Source of the DNA: Bacillota bacterium
Lineage (GTDB): Bacteria > Bacillota > Clostridia > Christensenellales > Aristaeellaceae
Assembly (NCBI GenBank): GCA_023411395.1
Contig: JAEYOV010000084.1
Coordinates: forward strand, 62,001-126,000
Reading direction: 5' to 3'
DNA: 64,000 bases
Shown here: piece by piece, positions 8,905 through 16,964 of the stretch
Numbering within the stretch: the first letter of the stretch is position 1
How the letters are laid out: every line of letters begins with the position of its first letter
Translations under genes and position numbers: made by a program
The notes under the pieces: model-generated
Told to the model about the DNA's origin: nothing
Database searches by the model: none
What the model saw: the letters and a program-made list of their open reading frames with translations, nothing else

Positions 8905-8978
8905 AGGATGACAGATCGCAGGGATGGAATCTCTTTCAGAGTCCATGCCCATGGACGCATTATTGTTTTTGATCGGTA

Positions 8979-9344
8979 TCAGTGGCCCATGGCGATCTTG
9001 ATCAGCGTCTGGGTGATGTGTTCCTCCCGGAAGGGCTTTACGATAAAAGACTTTGCGCCGCTCAAAATCGCTTCCTTCACCATGCTCTCCTGCCCCATGG
9101 CGGATATCATGACCACCTTGGCGGCAGGGTCGAAGGTGCGTATTTCCTTGAGGGCCTCAATCCCCGTCATATCCGGCATGGTGATGTCCATCGTAACGAT
9201 ATCGGGCCGGAGGACCATATACTTTTCCACGGCTTCCTGCCCGTTCTTTGCGTCGTCCACCACCTGAAAGCCATTTTTCGAAAGCACATTCTTTATGGCA
9301 AGCCTCATAAAAGCCGCATCATCCACAATTAAAACGCGAATCAT
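8979..9344 (-). CDS. cheY: Chemotaxis response regulator CheY
   Basis: A 121-residue stand-alone receiver domain. Asp8 and Asp9 (VLIVDDAAFMR) form the acidic pocket, Asp53 (TMDITMPDMTG) is the phosphoacceptor, Ser81 follows VVMI, and Lys103 is in FIVKPF. Phosphorylated CheY would bind FliM and FliY at the switch. It is the last gene of the flagellar run, after the HD-GYP gene, and the only che gene in the window, so its kinase CheA must be encoded elsewhere. Confidence 0.93.
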   Translation of the reverse strand: MIRVLIVDDAAFMRLAIKNVLSKNGFQVVDDAKNGQEAVEKYMVLRPDIVTMDITMPDMTGIEALKEIRTFDPAAKVVMISAMGQESMVKEAILSGAKSFIVKPFREEHITQTLIKIAMGH

Positions 9345-9428
9345 TGAAACACCACCTTATTTTATAAGTGCCCCTCCCAGCGTTATACCAGTGAAAAGCA
9401 AAAACGAATCCAGGACCGTGCGCTGGTA

Positions 9429-10511
9429 TCACTTGTCAAACCCGATGACAGTCACATTCAGCAGCAGGGGATCGTTGAACAGATCCATGATCTCCTGTGC
9501 CTCGTTTACGCCCTGCTGGTTCGGGCGGATCACCTTTACCCTTGGCCGCATCAGCCCATTGGTATAGTTATGCACCACCACGCCCCTTAGCCCGTTGCTC
9601 AAAACCACGGTGCTGCCGACGGGATAGGGCACAATCCGCTTCATAAATGTGGAGACGATGGCGGGATCAAACAAAAGCCCCGAATTGCCCATGAGATGCT
9701 CTATGGCTTCCGACGGCGACAGCGCCACGCGGTAGGGCCGCTGGGAGGTCAAGGCGTCATACACATCGCTGATGGCAATGATCTTGCCCTCCTGCGTCTG
9801 CTTGCTGGACGGCAGGCGCAGCGGATACCCGGTGCCATCGTACCGCTCGTGATGGGTGAGCACCGCCACAATGGACTCCGCCGGTACCTCCCATTGCTTG
9901 CGCAGGTAATTGCTTCCCAGCGTGCTGTGCTGCTTCATCTGCTCATATTCCGTATCCGTCAGGGCGCCCGGCTTGTTGATGATCTCCTTGGTGATGAATA
10001 CCTTGCCGATGTCGTGCAAAAGGGCGCCCATGCCCAATTTGTAAAGCCTGCGCTGGTTCATGCCCGCCGCCATGCCCTGCAGGATCGAAAGCGCTGCCAC
10101 GTTGACGCAGTGATAGTAGGTATACTCGTCAAACGTCTTGATGTCGGCCATGTTGACAAGCGCGTTCTTGTTGGCGGTAAGCTCCTGTATGATGGCTTCC
10201 AGATAATGGCGCAGCGACAGGAAGGAAGAATACTGGCTGTCTTCCGTGCCTGTCTCCACATTCTTGAAAAATGATTTCAAAGCGCTTACCGCGTTGAACC
10301 GGAGCCGTTTGCTGAGCAGGCCCATATCATCCGTCAGATCGGCGTCGCAGTCTACGATATAGGCTCCCTCATGCTCCGCTATTTGCAGCTTGGCAATATT
10401 GGATGCAGTGAGAACATGACCGCAGGTTAGTAGCAATTCGCCGTGCGGCCCAAGCAGGTCCATGGCCAGAATCATTCCAGGCTTCAGGTTGAGCGGTTTG
10501 ATCAGAATCAT
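9429..10511 (-). CDS. HD-GYP domain c-di-GMP phosphodiesterase
   Basis: A 360-residue cytoplasmic protein. Residues 1-120 form an N-terminal region of unknown fold (beginning LIKPLNLKPGMILAMDL, as in many HD-GYP proteins). Residues about 125-310 are the HD-GYP domain, with His166-Asp167 in LLHDIGK, then HHERYDGTGYP at 220-230, so the GYP signature is intact. The C-terminal 50 residues are beta-rich. Such enzymes hydrolyse cyclic di-GMP to pGpG or GMP. It lies after fliC at the end of an operon whose leader has a c-di-GMP riboswitch, suggesting a feedback role. The ATG at 10511 is placed by family alignment of the N-terminus; its ribosome site is weak. Confidence 0.88.
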   Translation of the reverse strand: MILIKPLNLKPGMILAMDLLGPHGELLLTCGHVLTASNIAKLQIAEHEGAYIVDCDADLTDDMGLLSKRLRFNAVSALKSFFKNVETGTEDSQYSSFLSLRHYLEAIIQELTANKNALVNMADIKTFDEYTYYHCVNVAALSILQGMAAGMNQRRLYKLGMGALLHDIGKVFITKEIINKPGALTDTEYEQMKQHSTLGSNYLRKQWEVPAESIVAVLTHHERYDGTGYPLRLPSSKQTQEGKIIAISDVYDALTSQRPYRVALSPSEAIEHLMGNSGLLFDPAIVSTFMKRIVPYPVGSTVVLSNGLRGVVVHNYTNGLMRPRVKVIRPNQQGVNEAQEIMDLFNDPLLLNVTVIGFDK

Positions 10512-10569
10512 AACACCAGTCCATTTTCGTTTTGATACATGACAACCCCGATGCCCGTCTATACGGAAA

Positions 10570-10600
10570 CTAAGCAGCAAAGACATCGTTTGCTGCTTAG
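10570..10600 (-). terminator. 12-bp inverted repeat upstream of the HD-GYP gene
   Basis: CTAAGCAGCAAA and its perfect complement flank a 7-base loop. On the minus strand the stem is followed by TTTCC, only a short T tract. It may end fliC transcripts or reduce read-through into the HD-GYP gene. The region 10512-10783 has no gene. Confidence 0.45.
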
Positions 10601-10712
10601 CTTCTGCGGGACAGTCCAAGGGCCGGAAAACCCAATGTAGCGAATACGGGACTGGAGGAACCGGCGGGCGGTTACCCCGCAAGGCGCAGGATCAAAGGAT
10701 CCGTCAAGCGCC

Positions 10713-10747
10713 CCGGCGGCGCCCGCAAAGCTGCAAGCGCCCGCCGG
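10713..10747 (-). terminator. GC-rich hairpin after fliC
   Basis: CCGGCGGCGC (10713-10722) pairs with GCGCCCGCCGG (10737-10747) with one bulged base, 37 bases after the fliC stop. There is no strong T tract, so it may stabilise the 3' end of the flagellin mRNA rather than terminate it. Confidence 0.5.
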
Positions 10748-10783
10748 ATCACGAAGGCTGCTTTATATTGGATACCCTCCAGC

Positions 10784-11614
10784 TTACTGCAAAAGCTGGA
10801 GCACGCCCTGGGGCTGCGCGTTAGCCTGGGCCAGCATCGCCTGGGCGGCCTGCAGCAGGATGTTGTTCTTGGTGTAGGACATCATTTCTTCGGCCATGTC
10901 CACGTCGCGTACGCGGGATTCGGCGGCCTGCAGGTTTTCCTTGGTGGTGGCCATGTTGTTGGCGGCATGCTCCAACTGGTTCTGCTGCGCGCCGTAGGCG
11001 GCACGGATCGTATTGACATGCGTGATGGCTGCTTCCACCGTATCGGAATCCACAGCCAATATATCAGAAGTGTCAGCAGCAGTAGCAGCTTTGGCGTCCG
11101 TTGTAGCGGTTACAAGGGCCTCGGTATCGCTGCCGGTATACACACCACCCGCGATGGCAACCGTCTGGTCGCCATTTTCACCGTAGTGAATGGTGGCCCC
11201 ATCGGTGAACACGGCAATGCCATTGAACTTGGTTTGTGTGAAAATCGTGCTGATAGCATCGCCCAGCGCGCCCATTTCCTGGCCGATGTTCACCTGGTCA
11301 TCCGCGCTGTAGGTTTCGTTCTGCACCTGCACGGCCAGTTCCTTCAGGCGGACGAGCATATCGGACACTTCGTTCAGGGCGCCTTCAGCCGTCTGCAGGA
11401 AGGATACGCCGTCCTGGGCGTTGCGGGTGGCCTGGGTGAGGCCGCGGATCTGGCTGCGCATTTTTTCGGAAATGGAGAGACCCGCCGCGTCGTCCGCAGC
11501 CCTGTTGATCCGGTAGCCGCTGGACAGCTTTTCCATAGCCTTGTTGGTGTTGATGGTGTTGTTGTTGTACTGCCGGTAGGTGTTCATGGCGGCGATGTTG
11601 TGGTTGATACGCAT
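10784..11614 (-). CDS. fliC: Flagellin
   Basis: A 276-residue filament subunit. The N-terminal D0/D1 (MRINHNIAAMNTYRQYN, then LSSGYRINRAADDAAGLSI) and C-terminal D0 (NNILLQAAQAMLAQANAQ) are both typical. The central variable part is only about 60 residues (roughly 140-200) and rich in Ala/Thr/Asp, so the outer domains are nearly absent. Start at 11614 has AAGGAGG at 11624-11630. The leader contains a CsrA-type hairpin, and csrA and fliW lie immediately upstream in the operon, which points to translational repression of flagellin until the hook is complete. Confidence 0.96.
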   Translation of the reverse strand: MRINHNIAAMNTYRQYNNNTINTNKAMEKLSSGYRINRAADDAAGLSISEKMRSQIRGLTQATRNAQDGVSFLQTAEGALNEVSDMLVRLKELAVQVQNETYSADDQVNIGQEMGALGDAISTIFTQTKFNGIAVFTDGATIHYGENGDQTVAIAGGVYTGSDTEALVTATTDAKAATAADTSDILAVDSDTVEAAITHVNTIRAAYGAQQNQLEHAANNMATTKENLQAAESRVRDVDMAEEMMSYTKNNILLQAAQAMLAQANAQPQGVLQLLQ

Positions 11615-11661
11615 AGGTTTTTTCCTCCTTGAATTTTATCTGCGGGATTCCTTTCCCACAG
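11612..11661 (-). promoter_or_regulatory. Flagellin leader with CsrA-type hairpin and purine-rich ribosome site
   Basis: On the minus strand an 8-bp stem (11654-11661 with 11640-11647, one G-T pair) presents the six-base loop AAGGAA, which is the GGA-in-a-loop form of CsrA sites. A second GGA lies in the ribosome site AAGGAGG at 11624-11630, 9 bases before the start. Two such sites, one over the ribosome site and one in an upstream hairpin, are the arrangement known for hag in B. subtilis. Binding by the CsrA encoded next door is inference. Confidence 0.7.
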
Positions 11662-11734
11662 TTCTATCTGCAAAGCCATTTTACTCGTACGCAGTAAAGC
11701 GGCTTATGCACAAAGGGAACGGGGCCAGATGCGG

Positions 11735-11971
11735 TCACTTGGGGGTGAGCTTTTTCTTGAGGGATTCCAGCGCCTGCGCGCCGGCCGTTTGATCGGCCTC
11801 CAGGTTGCTCTTTTCCGTATCCAGCACCTCGCTGCGCATAATGCGCACGCTTCTTGGCGCTTCGATACCGATCTTGATCTTGTCGCCGCTGACCTCCAGT
11901 ATGATAACCTTGATATCCTCGCCGATCAGGATGCTGTCTCCGGGCTGCCTGGTGATGACCAACATCCTCAT
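11735..11971 (-). CDS. csrA: Carbon storage/translational regulator CsrA
   Basis: A 78-residue RNA-binding dimer. MLVITRQPGDSILIGEDIKV, IKIGIEAPRSVRIMR and the preserved Arg of the RSVRI motif match the RNA-contact strands of CsrA. The C-terminal 25 residues are helical and charged. The start overlaps the fliW stop by 4 bases. The partner pair with FliW, directly upstream of fliC, is the known Bacillota switch in which FliW sequesters CsrA until flagellin is exported. Confidence 0.95.
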   Translation of the reverse strand: MRMLVITRQPGDSILIGEDIKVIILEVSGDKIKIGIEAPRSVRIMRSEVLDTEKSNLEADQTAGAQALESLKKKLTPK

Positions 11972-12405
11972 CCCGCCCTTTCCTGGTCGAACAGGCGGAA
12001 GCGGACAGAATAATCAGCGTTTTCAAGCATCACCTGCATGCCCAGGCGCTCTTTGAAATTGATCACCACGGGGCTCTTGAGGTTAACGGTGGCGAGCCCT
12101 ATGTTTTCGGGGATCACGGCGATTACGAAAAAGTTCAGTTCCGAAAGGGAATCGGCCTTCAGCTTCTTCAACGCTTCCTCGGGCACCTTGGGCGCGTAAT
12201 CCTCCAGAAACAGAAAGGGATCAAGAATGATGAACCTTGGGGTCTGGGCCTGGGCACACTGCAATTGCATGATGCCCGCGTTGGAGTGGGTGTCCAGCAC
12301 CACAAACTTCCTGCTGCCCTCAAAGGCGTAAACGCCCTCGGGAAAATCGATGATATCCTCGTCCTTGACCGTCACAAAGTCGTAATCCTTTGTGTGGATC
12401 AACAT
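11968..12405 (-). CDS. fliW: Flagellar assembly factor FliW
   Basis: A 145-residue protein of the FliW family, with DIIDFPEGVYAFEGSRKFVVLD near the start (split here only as a landmark), FLFLEDYAPKVP and IGLATVNLKSPVVIN further on. It binds free flagellin and, when released, inhibits CsrA without competing for RNA. GGGAGGAG precedes the ATG. It overlaps csrA by 4 bases. Confidence 0.93.
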   Translation of the reverse strand: MLIHTKDYDFVTVKDEDIIDFPEGVYAFEGSRKFVVLDTHSNAGIMQLQCAQAQTPRFIILDPFLFLEDYAPKVPEEALKKLKADSLSELNFFVIAVIPENIGLATVNLKSPVVINFKERLGMQVMLENADYSVRFRLFDQERAG

Positions 12406-12452
12406 GCCCCTTCTCCTCCCGGGCGCTCATGCGCCGCATGCCCCTATAATAA

Positions 12453-12479
12453 ATATCGACGGAATTTTATCTTTTTTGC
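12453..12479 (-). promoter_or_regulatory. Possible sigma-D type promoter before fliW
   Basis: On the minus strand GTCGATAT (12460-12453) is one base from the GCCGATAT element, with CAAA about 14 bases further upstream as a weak -35. It would drive fliW-csrA-fliC separately. The -35 is poor, so this is a tentative call. Confidence 0.35.
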
Positions 12480-12961
12480 ATCTTAAATGCAACAGAATAT
12501 GGAATGTACGTAAAATTTAGTTCATATGCCTTCCAATCGATCTCAACTTTGTCCTTTAAGTAGTGCATGTGCACCTCGCCGCCGCTAAAGCTGACCTGCG
12601 GCTTAGCCTCCGGCAGAAAGGCCAGCTTTGTTTTTGCCGGCGCCCGATCCGTTTGCATCACGATCTGCGAGATGTTCACCGCATCCGGCCCCGTCATGGC
12701 GTTCTTTTGCCTGGTGTACCGCCCCGCCGTCTCCAGCGCCGCTTCCTTCCCCCGCTGAATGTTTTCCTTCGCCTGCGACTGAAGGCCTTTGATGCCTATG
12801 GAGTCGAAAAACTGCTTGTTGTCAATTTCCATGCGCACAGGTTCACTCTCGATGGAGAACCCGCCCCGCGTTACGGAGACTTGCATCCGCGCCGGCGTAT
12901 GCTCATACAAAAGTTTCGCCGGCGTGATTTCATACAGCAATAAGGCTCTTTCGATCCGCAT
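12467..12961 (-). CDS. DUF6470 family protein (YviE-like)
   Basis: A 164-residue protein between flgL and fliW, exactly where yviE lies in Bacillus. It matches that family in layout: an N-terminal RIERALLLYEITPAKLLYEHTPA, then a central VNISQIVMQTDR and a beta-rich C-terminal half. The function of the family is unknown; conservation in flagellar late operons suggests a role in filament junction or flagellin control. The ATG at 12961 is preferred over 12970 because AGGTGG is then 5 bases upstream. Confidence 0.7.
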   Translation of the reverse strand: MRIERALLLYEITPAKLLYEHTPARMQVSVTRGGFSIESEPVRMEIDNKQFFDSIGIKGLQSQAKENIQRGKEAALETAGRYTRQKNAMTGPDAVNISQIVMQTDRAPAKTKLAFLPEAKPQVSFSGGEVHMHYLKDKVEIDWKAYELNFTYIPYSVAFKMQKR

Positions 12962-12987
12962 CCCATCCACCTACCCGCGGCAGTTTG

Positions 12988-13956
12988 TCACCTGAGGTAA
13001 TCCAGCAGCGAAGGCTGCAAAATTTTGGTACCCATTTGCAAACAGGCGTTGTACACAAGCTCCTGCTGGGAGAACTGAAGGATGCCCTCCTCCAGGCTCA
13101 GGCTCTCCAGTTGATTTTGTTTGCTGGCGGCGGCAATTTTATCCCTGTCCAGCCTGTCGGCAAAGAAGGATATGTAATTGGCCCTTTCCCCGATACCCAC
13201 ATATTGCATCCGGATATCGTCAGACCTTGCTTCCAGCTTCTGAATATACATGTCCATGTCCGTGAGGTCGCCGCTTTCGAGCTTGCCAGCAATGCTGCCC
13301 AGCAGTTGGTACAGGTTGTTGGAAAGGCCGTTTCCGTCCACGCCCGCACCCAGCAAAACCGCCCCGGAATAGGCCGTATTCATGGCCGACTGGGGGGATA
13401 CCACGCCGCCCCCGCTGATATCAAGGCCCAGGCCAATGTCCACATACCGGTATTCCGGGCCGAAGGTGCCGCTGTCCACATTCACGCCATGGTAGCGCAG
13501 GTTGCCGGAGCCGTCCAGCGTAAAGGGCATTTCCTCAAAACCTTCGCCGCCGAAAACATACTTGCCGGAGAATTTCGCGTTGGCGGCCCCCAGTATCATT
13601 TTCTGATATCCGCGCAGCGATTGGGCAATCACCTGGCGCGCGTTCTCATCGCTGGTGCCGGTAACGCCCTGCAGCACCTGGGCCAGCGCTGTGGTGGCCG
13701 TTTCATTGATGGTGGAAAGGGAGATTTCCGCCTCATCCAGCAAGCCCTGGCTTTCGTTCAGGGTCCTTGTATACATTTCCATGCGCGATAGGTGCTTGCG
13801 GACGCTGAAAGCCGACAGCGCAGAAGCGGGATCCTCCGACATTTTCAAAAACTTCCTTTGGGCGGAAACCTTGGTGTTCAGGTCGTTCAATTCTTTCGTA
13901 TTGCGGTTCAGGTTCCGAAGGTAATTGTTTGCCATCATGGCATTGGTCAGGCGCAT
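12988..13956 (-). CDS. flgL: Flagellar hook-associated protein 3
   Basis: A 322-residue junction protein between hook and filament. The N-terminus (MRLTNAMMANNYLRNLNRN) and LLDEAEISLSTINETATTALAQV match FlgL, with flagellin-like helices at both ends (C-terminal LEEGILQFSQQELVYNACLQ). The middle holds the KYVFGGEG motif typical of FlgL. It follows flgK by 21 bases with an AGGAGG-type site. Confidence 0.93.
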   Translation of the reverse strand: MRLTNAMMANNYLRNLNRNTKELNDLNTKVSAQRKFLKMSEDPASALSAFSVRKHLSRMEMYTRTLNESQGLLDEAEISLSTINETATTALAQVLQGVTGTSDENARQVIAQSLRGYQKMILGAANAKFSGKYVFGGEGFEEMPFTLDGSGNLRYHGVNVDSGTFGPEYRYVDIGLGLDISGGGVVSPQSAMNTAYSGAVLLGAGVDGNGLSNNLYQLLGSIAGKLESGDLTDMDMYIQKLEARSDDIRMQYVGIGERANYISFFADRLDRDKIAAASKQNQLESLSLEEGILQFSQQELVYNACLQMGTKILQPSLLDYLR

Positions 13957-13977
13957 CCCGTTTCACCTCCTACCCTG

Positions 13978-15396
13978 TCAGCGGCCTACCAGGCCCATTC
14001 TGTTGATCAATATATCCAGCGCCTCGTCCAGCGCCGTGATCACACGGGAGGACGCCTCAAACGCCCGCTGGTACTTCATCAGGTTGACCGTTTCCTCATT
14101 GACGGAAACGCCCATCACCGCTTCCCGCTGGTTGGAGATGGAGGCTACAACCAGCTCGCTGGTTTCCGAAATATCCCTGGTATAGCTTACGTCAATGGCG
14201 ATGTCGGTCATCAGGGACAGCGTGAACTCCTCAAAGTTTCCGTTGAAGTAAGGCGATATCGCCCGCGAATCGTCCATGGCCTCGATAAACCGCAGAATGT
14301 TATCGTTCTTGCCGGCTTCCTGATCCGCGTCGGCCGTTGCCCTGATGTAATTGGGGTTTGCCAGCCATTGGCTGGAAACGGCGATGGTGGACGCGGTGCT
14401 GCCCGAAAACAGCGGCCCGCCGTTGATGGCGTTGAATGTGCCGGCCAGGCTGCCGGCCAGACTGTCCAGGGAGTTCAAGTAATACGGGATGCCGCGGAAA
14501 GTGCTTTCCCCCGCCCCGGCGTAGCTCCCCATGCCGTTCAGCACCTGTATGGAGCCGGACAGCGATCCCCCCTGAAGATCCATCGTGTTCCCGTCGGCCT
14601 CCAGGCGCACACTGTCGGGGCCGCCCGCCACCGTTACGGCGGCCACGGTATTCAGCGGCGCGTTCAGCAGGAATTGGCCGCCTGCCTGTATGCTCAGGGT
14701 GCCGTCTTCGTGGTTTGTCACCGTGATGTCCATATAGGAAGCAAGCTGGTCAAGATACAGGTTTCGTGTGTCGCTCAGCTCATTGATGGAATTGCTTTGA
14801 AGCTTTGCCGCCTGTATGGAATGATTGACCGTATCGATTTTACCCAGCAGCGTATTGACTTCCTTCACCGCGATATCGATGGAATCCATTTCCTGGTCCC
14901 TAATGTTTGCAAGCTGGGCCGCGTAATGGTTGATGCTCTGCGTCACCTTCTGGGCGCTGGAGCGCGCCAGGCTTGAAAACTCCACCTTGCCGGCGTTTTG
15001 CGACAGCGTCTGCAGTTGTGCGTACAGATCCTTGAGCATCACGCTCAGCCCGTCGGTCTGCGTTTCGTCCAGGTTGTTTTCCATATCCGTCAGGATGGAC
15101 AGCGTTCTTGTAAGCCTGGCGTTTTCGGCGTTGGCGCTGCGGTAACGCAAATCCAGAAACTGATCCCGCGCCTGGCCGATCCCCTTTATGTCAACGCCCA
15201 TACTGTAGGAAAGAAGGCTGCTCTGGGCAATCCTGTAACGGTCCGCGTTATGATGGGTGGCAGATTGCTCCACAAACTGCCTGCTATAGCCCGGGGTGGA
15301 CTGGTTGGCAATGTTGTTCGCCGTAACATCCAGCCCCGCCTGTGCCGCCGTCAAGCCACTTTTGGCGGCTTCAAACGCGTAAAAAGTTGCTCTCAT
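13978..15396 (-). CDS. flgK: Flagellar hook-associated protein 1
   Basis: A 472-residue protein that joins hook and filament. The rod-like N-terminal motif (AGLDVTANNIANQSTPGYSR) is shared by hook and rod proteins, and the C-terminal MKYQRAFEASSRVITALDEA is the matching coiled coil. The central part is shorter than in enteric FlgK. Its start overlaps the flgN stop by 4 bases, so chaperone and cargo are translated together. Confidence 0.94.
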   Translation of the reverse strand: MRATFYAFEAAKSGLTAAQAGLDVTANNIANQSTPGYSRQFVEQSATHHNADRYRIAQSSLLSYSMGVDIKGIGQARDQFLDLRYRSANAENARLTRTLSILTDMENNLDETQTDGLSVMLKDLYAQLQTLSQNAGKVEFSSLARSSAQKVTQSINHYAAQLANIRDQEMDSIDIAVKEVNTLLGKIDTVNHSIQAAKLQSNSINELSDTRNLYLDQLASYMDITVTNHEDGTLSIQAGGQFLLNAPLNTVAAVTVAGGPDSVRLEADGNTMDLQGGSLSGSIQVLNGMGSYAGAGESTFRGIPYYLNSLDSLAGSLAGTFNAINGGPLFSGSTASTIAVSSQWLANPNYIRATADADQEAGKNDNILRFIEAMDDSRAISPYFNGNFEEFTLSLMTDIAIDVSYTRDISETSELVVASISNQREAVMGVSVNEETVNLMKYQRAFEASSRVITALDEALDILINRMGLVGR

Positions 15397-15848
15397 TTCT
15401 TCCCCTTACCCGTCTTCTGGGCATTTTGCCGCACATTCTTCGTGTAGGTGTTCGCGCCTACTTCCTGTTCTGGCTGGCCCAGCAAAAACCGAATGGTCTG
15501 AAGCCGCGTCTCCAGAAGCTTTTTGTTTCGCGCGCCTATCTTTTTCAGCGCCATCACAGTGGCGGACAATTCCTCAAAAACCGTACCCAGTATGGCTTTG
15601 CATTCCGCGCTGGACGCCACCAGCTCCCTAAGCGTCGGATACGCCGTACCGCCCAAAAGGGCGGTACGCTGCTTTTCCAGCTCCCTGCTTTGCATGATCA
15701 GCGCCTGCTGGTCGTTGAGCAGGGGCAAAAGCGCCTGGGCGTCCCCCGAAAGAAGAAGCTGGGTCTTTTCCTGCTCCAGCGAAAGCAGCTTTTGCTGGAC
15801 GGCGCATTGCGCGCTTAAGACCTCTTTCAGCCCCGGCAAATCGCACAT
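15393..15848 (-). CDS. flgN: FlgN-type export chaperone
   Basis: A 151-residue helical protein in the usual flgN position, between flgM and flgK. LLSLEQEKTQLLLSGDAQALLPLLNDQQALI (given here only as residues about 20-50) forms the heptad hairpin of FlgN, and the C-terminal third is basic and glycine/lysine-rich. It would guard FlgK and FlgL before export. Confidence 0.85.
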   Translation of the reverse strand: MCDLPGLKEVLSAQCAVQQKLLSLEQEKTQLLLSGDAQALLPLLNDQQALIMQSRELEKQRTALLGGTAYPTLRELVASSAECKAILGTVFEELSATVMALKKIGARNKKLLETRLQTIRFLLGQPEQEVGANTYTKNVRQNAQKTGKGKK

Positions 15849-15856
15849 AGGGCAGC

Positions 15857-16162
15857 TTACTCCCTGGGCTCAACGCCATAGAGCATGGCTTCGGCGATAT
15901 CCTCGGCGGAAATGCGGTAAGCGCCCTTGGCAATCTCGTTTTTCAGCAGCAGAAGCCTTTCCGCCGGCGTTGCCTTCGTAGCCTCGCTGACTACCATGTT
16001 CACAACGCCGTCCAGTTCGGAGTAGCCCCTGGCCGCGCTGGACAAAACAAGGCTGTCCTTGCCGACGCCTTCCTTTTTCTTGCCGTCCTTCTGGGATGCG
16101 GCAAGGTTCTGCGCCATCATGGCGCCGTAGAGCTTGTCAATCTGCGCACGATTGATTTTCAT
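15857..16162 (-). CDS. flgM: Anti-sigma-D factor FlgM
   Basis: A 101-residue protein. The N-terminal half is basic and probably unfolded. The C-terminal half (LSSAARGYSELDGVVNMV, then LKNEIAKGAYRISAEDIAEA) is the sigma-binding helix set of FlgM. It would hold the sigma factor at 17719-18492 inactive until hook completion and then be exported. A sigma-D type promoter sits 20 bases upstream, so it would autoregulate. Confidence 0.9.
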   Translation of the reverse strand: MKINRAQIDKLYGAMMAQNLAASQKDGKKKEGVGKDSLVLSSAARGYSELDGVVNMVVSEATKATPAERLLLLKNEIAKGAYRISAEDIAEAMLYGVEPRE

Positions 16163-16181
16163 GACCTATCACCCGCTTTAT

Positions 16182-16208
16182 ATATCGATGGTTTTCCCGG
16201 TAAGTTTA
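16182..16208 (-). promoter_or_regulatory. Sigma-D type promoter for flgM
   Basis: On the minus strand TAAA (16208-16205), a 15-base spacer and ATCGATAT (16189-16182) match TAAA-N15-GCCGATAT in all but two positions. It lies in the 64-base gap before flgM, the widest gap in this part of the operon, and would let flgM-flgN-flgK-flgL be boosted late. Confidence 0.7.
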
Positions 16209-16226
16209 GCAAATTGCAAAAACCGC

Positions 16227-16925
16227 TCATGTTCTGAGATTGTTCACAACCTGCTCCAATTCATCCGCGGTTTGCAGCATACGCAGGTTGAACTGCAAGC
16301 CCCGCTGGTGAAGCATCATGCGCGTCATTTCCGCGGACAGGTCGACATTGGACAGCTCATACGCGCTTTCCACCAATTGGGATTCATCATCCGGTTCCGC
16401 CTCCCCGGAGGCGTCGGTGGCCGCGAAATAGCCGCCGCCCAGCGCCTGAAGCTCGCCGGGATTGGGGAAAGCGTACAGCGCCGCCTGGCGGATGGCCGCC
16501 GTTACATCCCCGCCGTCCACGGCTATGCGCCGGTCATTCCGGTCCAGTACGTATCCGCCGTCCGGAAGAACCAGGAAGCTTTGATTACCCTCCACGGAAA
16601 GGGAAAAGGTACCCACGCGGGTATAGACCGTATCGCCCTGGTCATTTTCAACTGCAAAGAAGCCGTCGCCCTGGATGGCGGCGCTCCCGTCGCCAACCTG
16701 CATCAGCCCGCCCTGCTCCGCCTGAAGGGAGGTGGCGGCAAGCCTTGTGCCGTTGCCCGTAAGGAAATCCGAACCCTGGGCGTTGGTGTACACCAAATCC
16801 GTGAAGCTGGCGCTTTGCGCCTTGAACCCCTGGGTGTTTACGTTGGCGATGTTGTTGGCCGTAATATCCAGGCCGGTTTGAAAGGCCTTCACCCCCGATT
16901 TGGCCGCATAGAAGCCGTTGATCAT
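16227..16925 (-). CDS. flgG: Flagellar rod/hook-basal body protein, FlgG (FlhP) type
   Basis: A 232-residue axial protein with the N-terminal motif FQTGLDITANNIANVNTQGF and the C-terminal DLSAEMTRMMLHQRGLQFNLR. The central IQGDGFFAVENDQGDTVYTRVG is the shared FlgE/F/G beta core. It is the second of two such genes after the sigma gene, matching flhO-flhP in Bacillus, where FlhP is the distal rod. Confidence 0.85.
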   Translation of the reverse strand: MINGFYAAKSGVKAFQTGLDITANNIANVNTQGFKAQSASFTDLVYTNAQGSDFLTGNGTRLAATSLQAEQGGLMQVGDGSAAIQGDGFFAVENDQGDTVYTRVGTFSLSVEGNQSFLVLPDGGYVLDRNDRRIAVDGGDVTAAIRQAALYAFPNPGELQALGGGYFAATDASGEAEPDDESQLVESAYELSNVDLSAEMTRMMLHQRGLQFNLRMLQTADELEQVVNNLRT

Positions 16926-16964
16926 GAATATCCCCTCCTCTCATTCCGGGAAGTATGGCGCGAA

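Noticed and set aside
8766..8972. Two small opposing frames between motB and cheY
   Set aside because: They are mirror translations of the inverted repeat arms.
13792..14976. Plus-strand 394-residue frame over flgK and flgL
   Set aside because: Antisense shadow of the flagellar genes with no family features.
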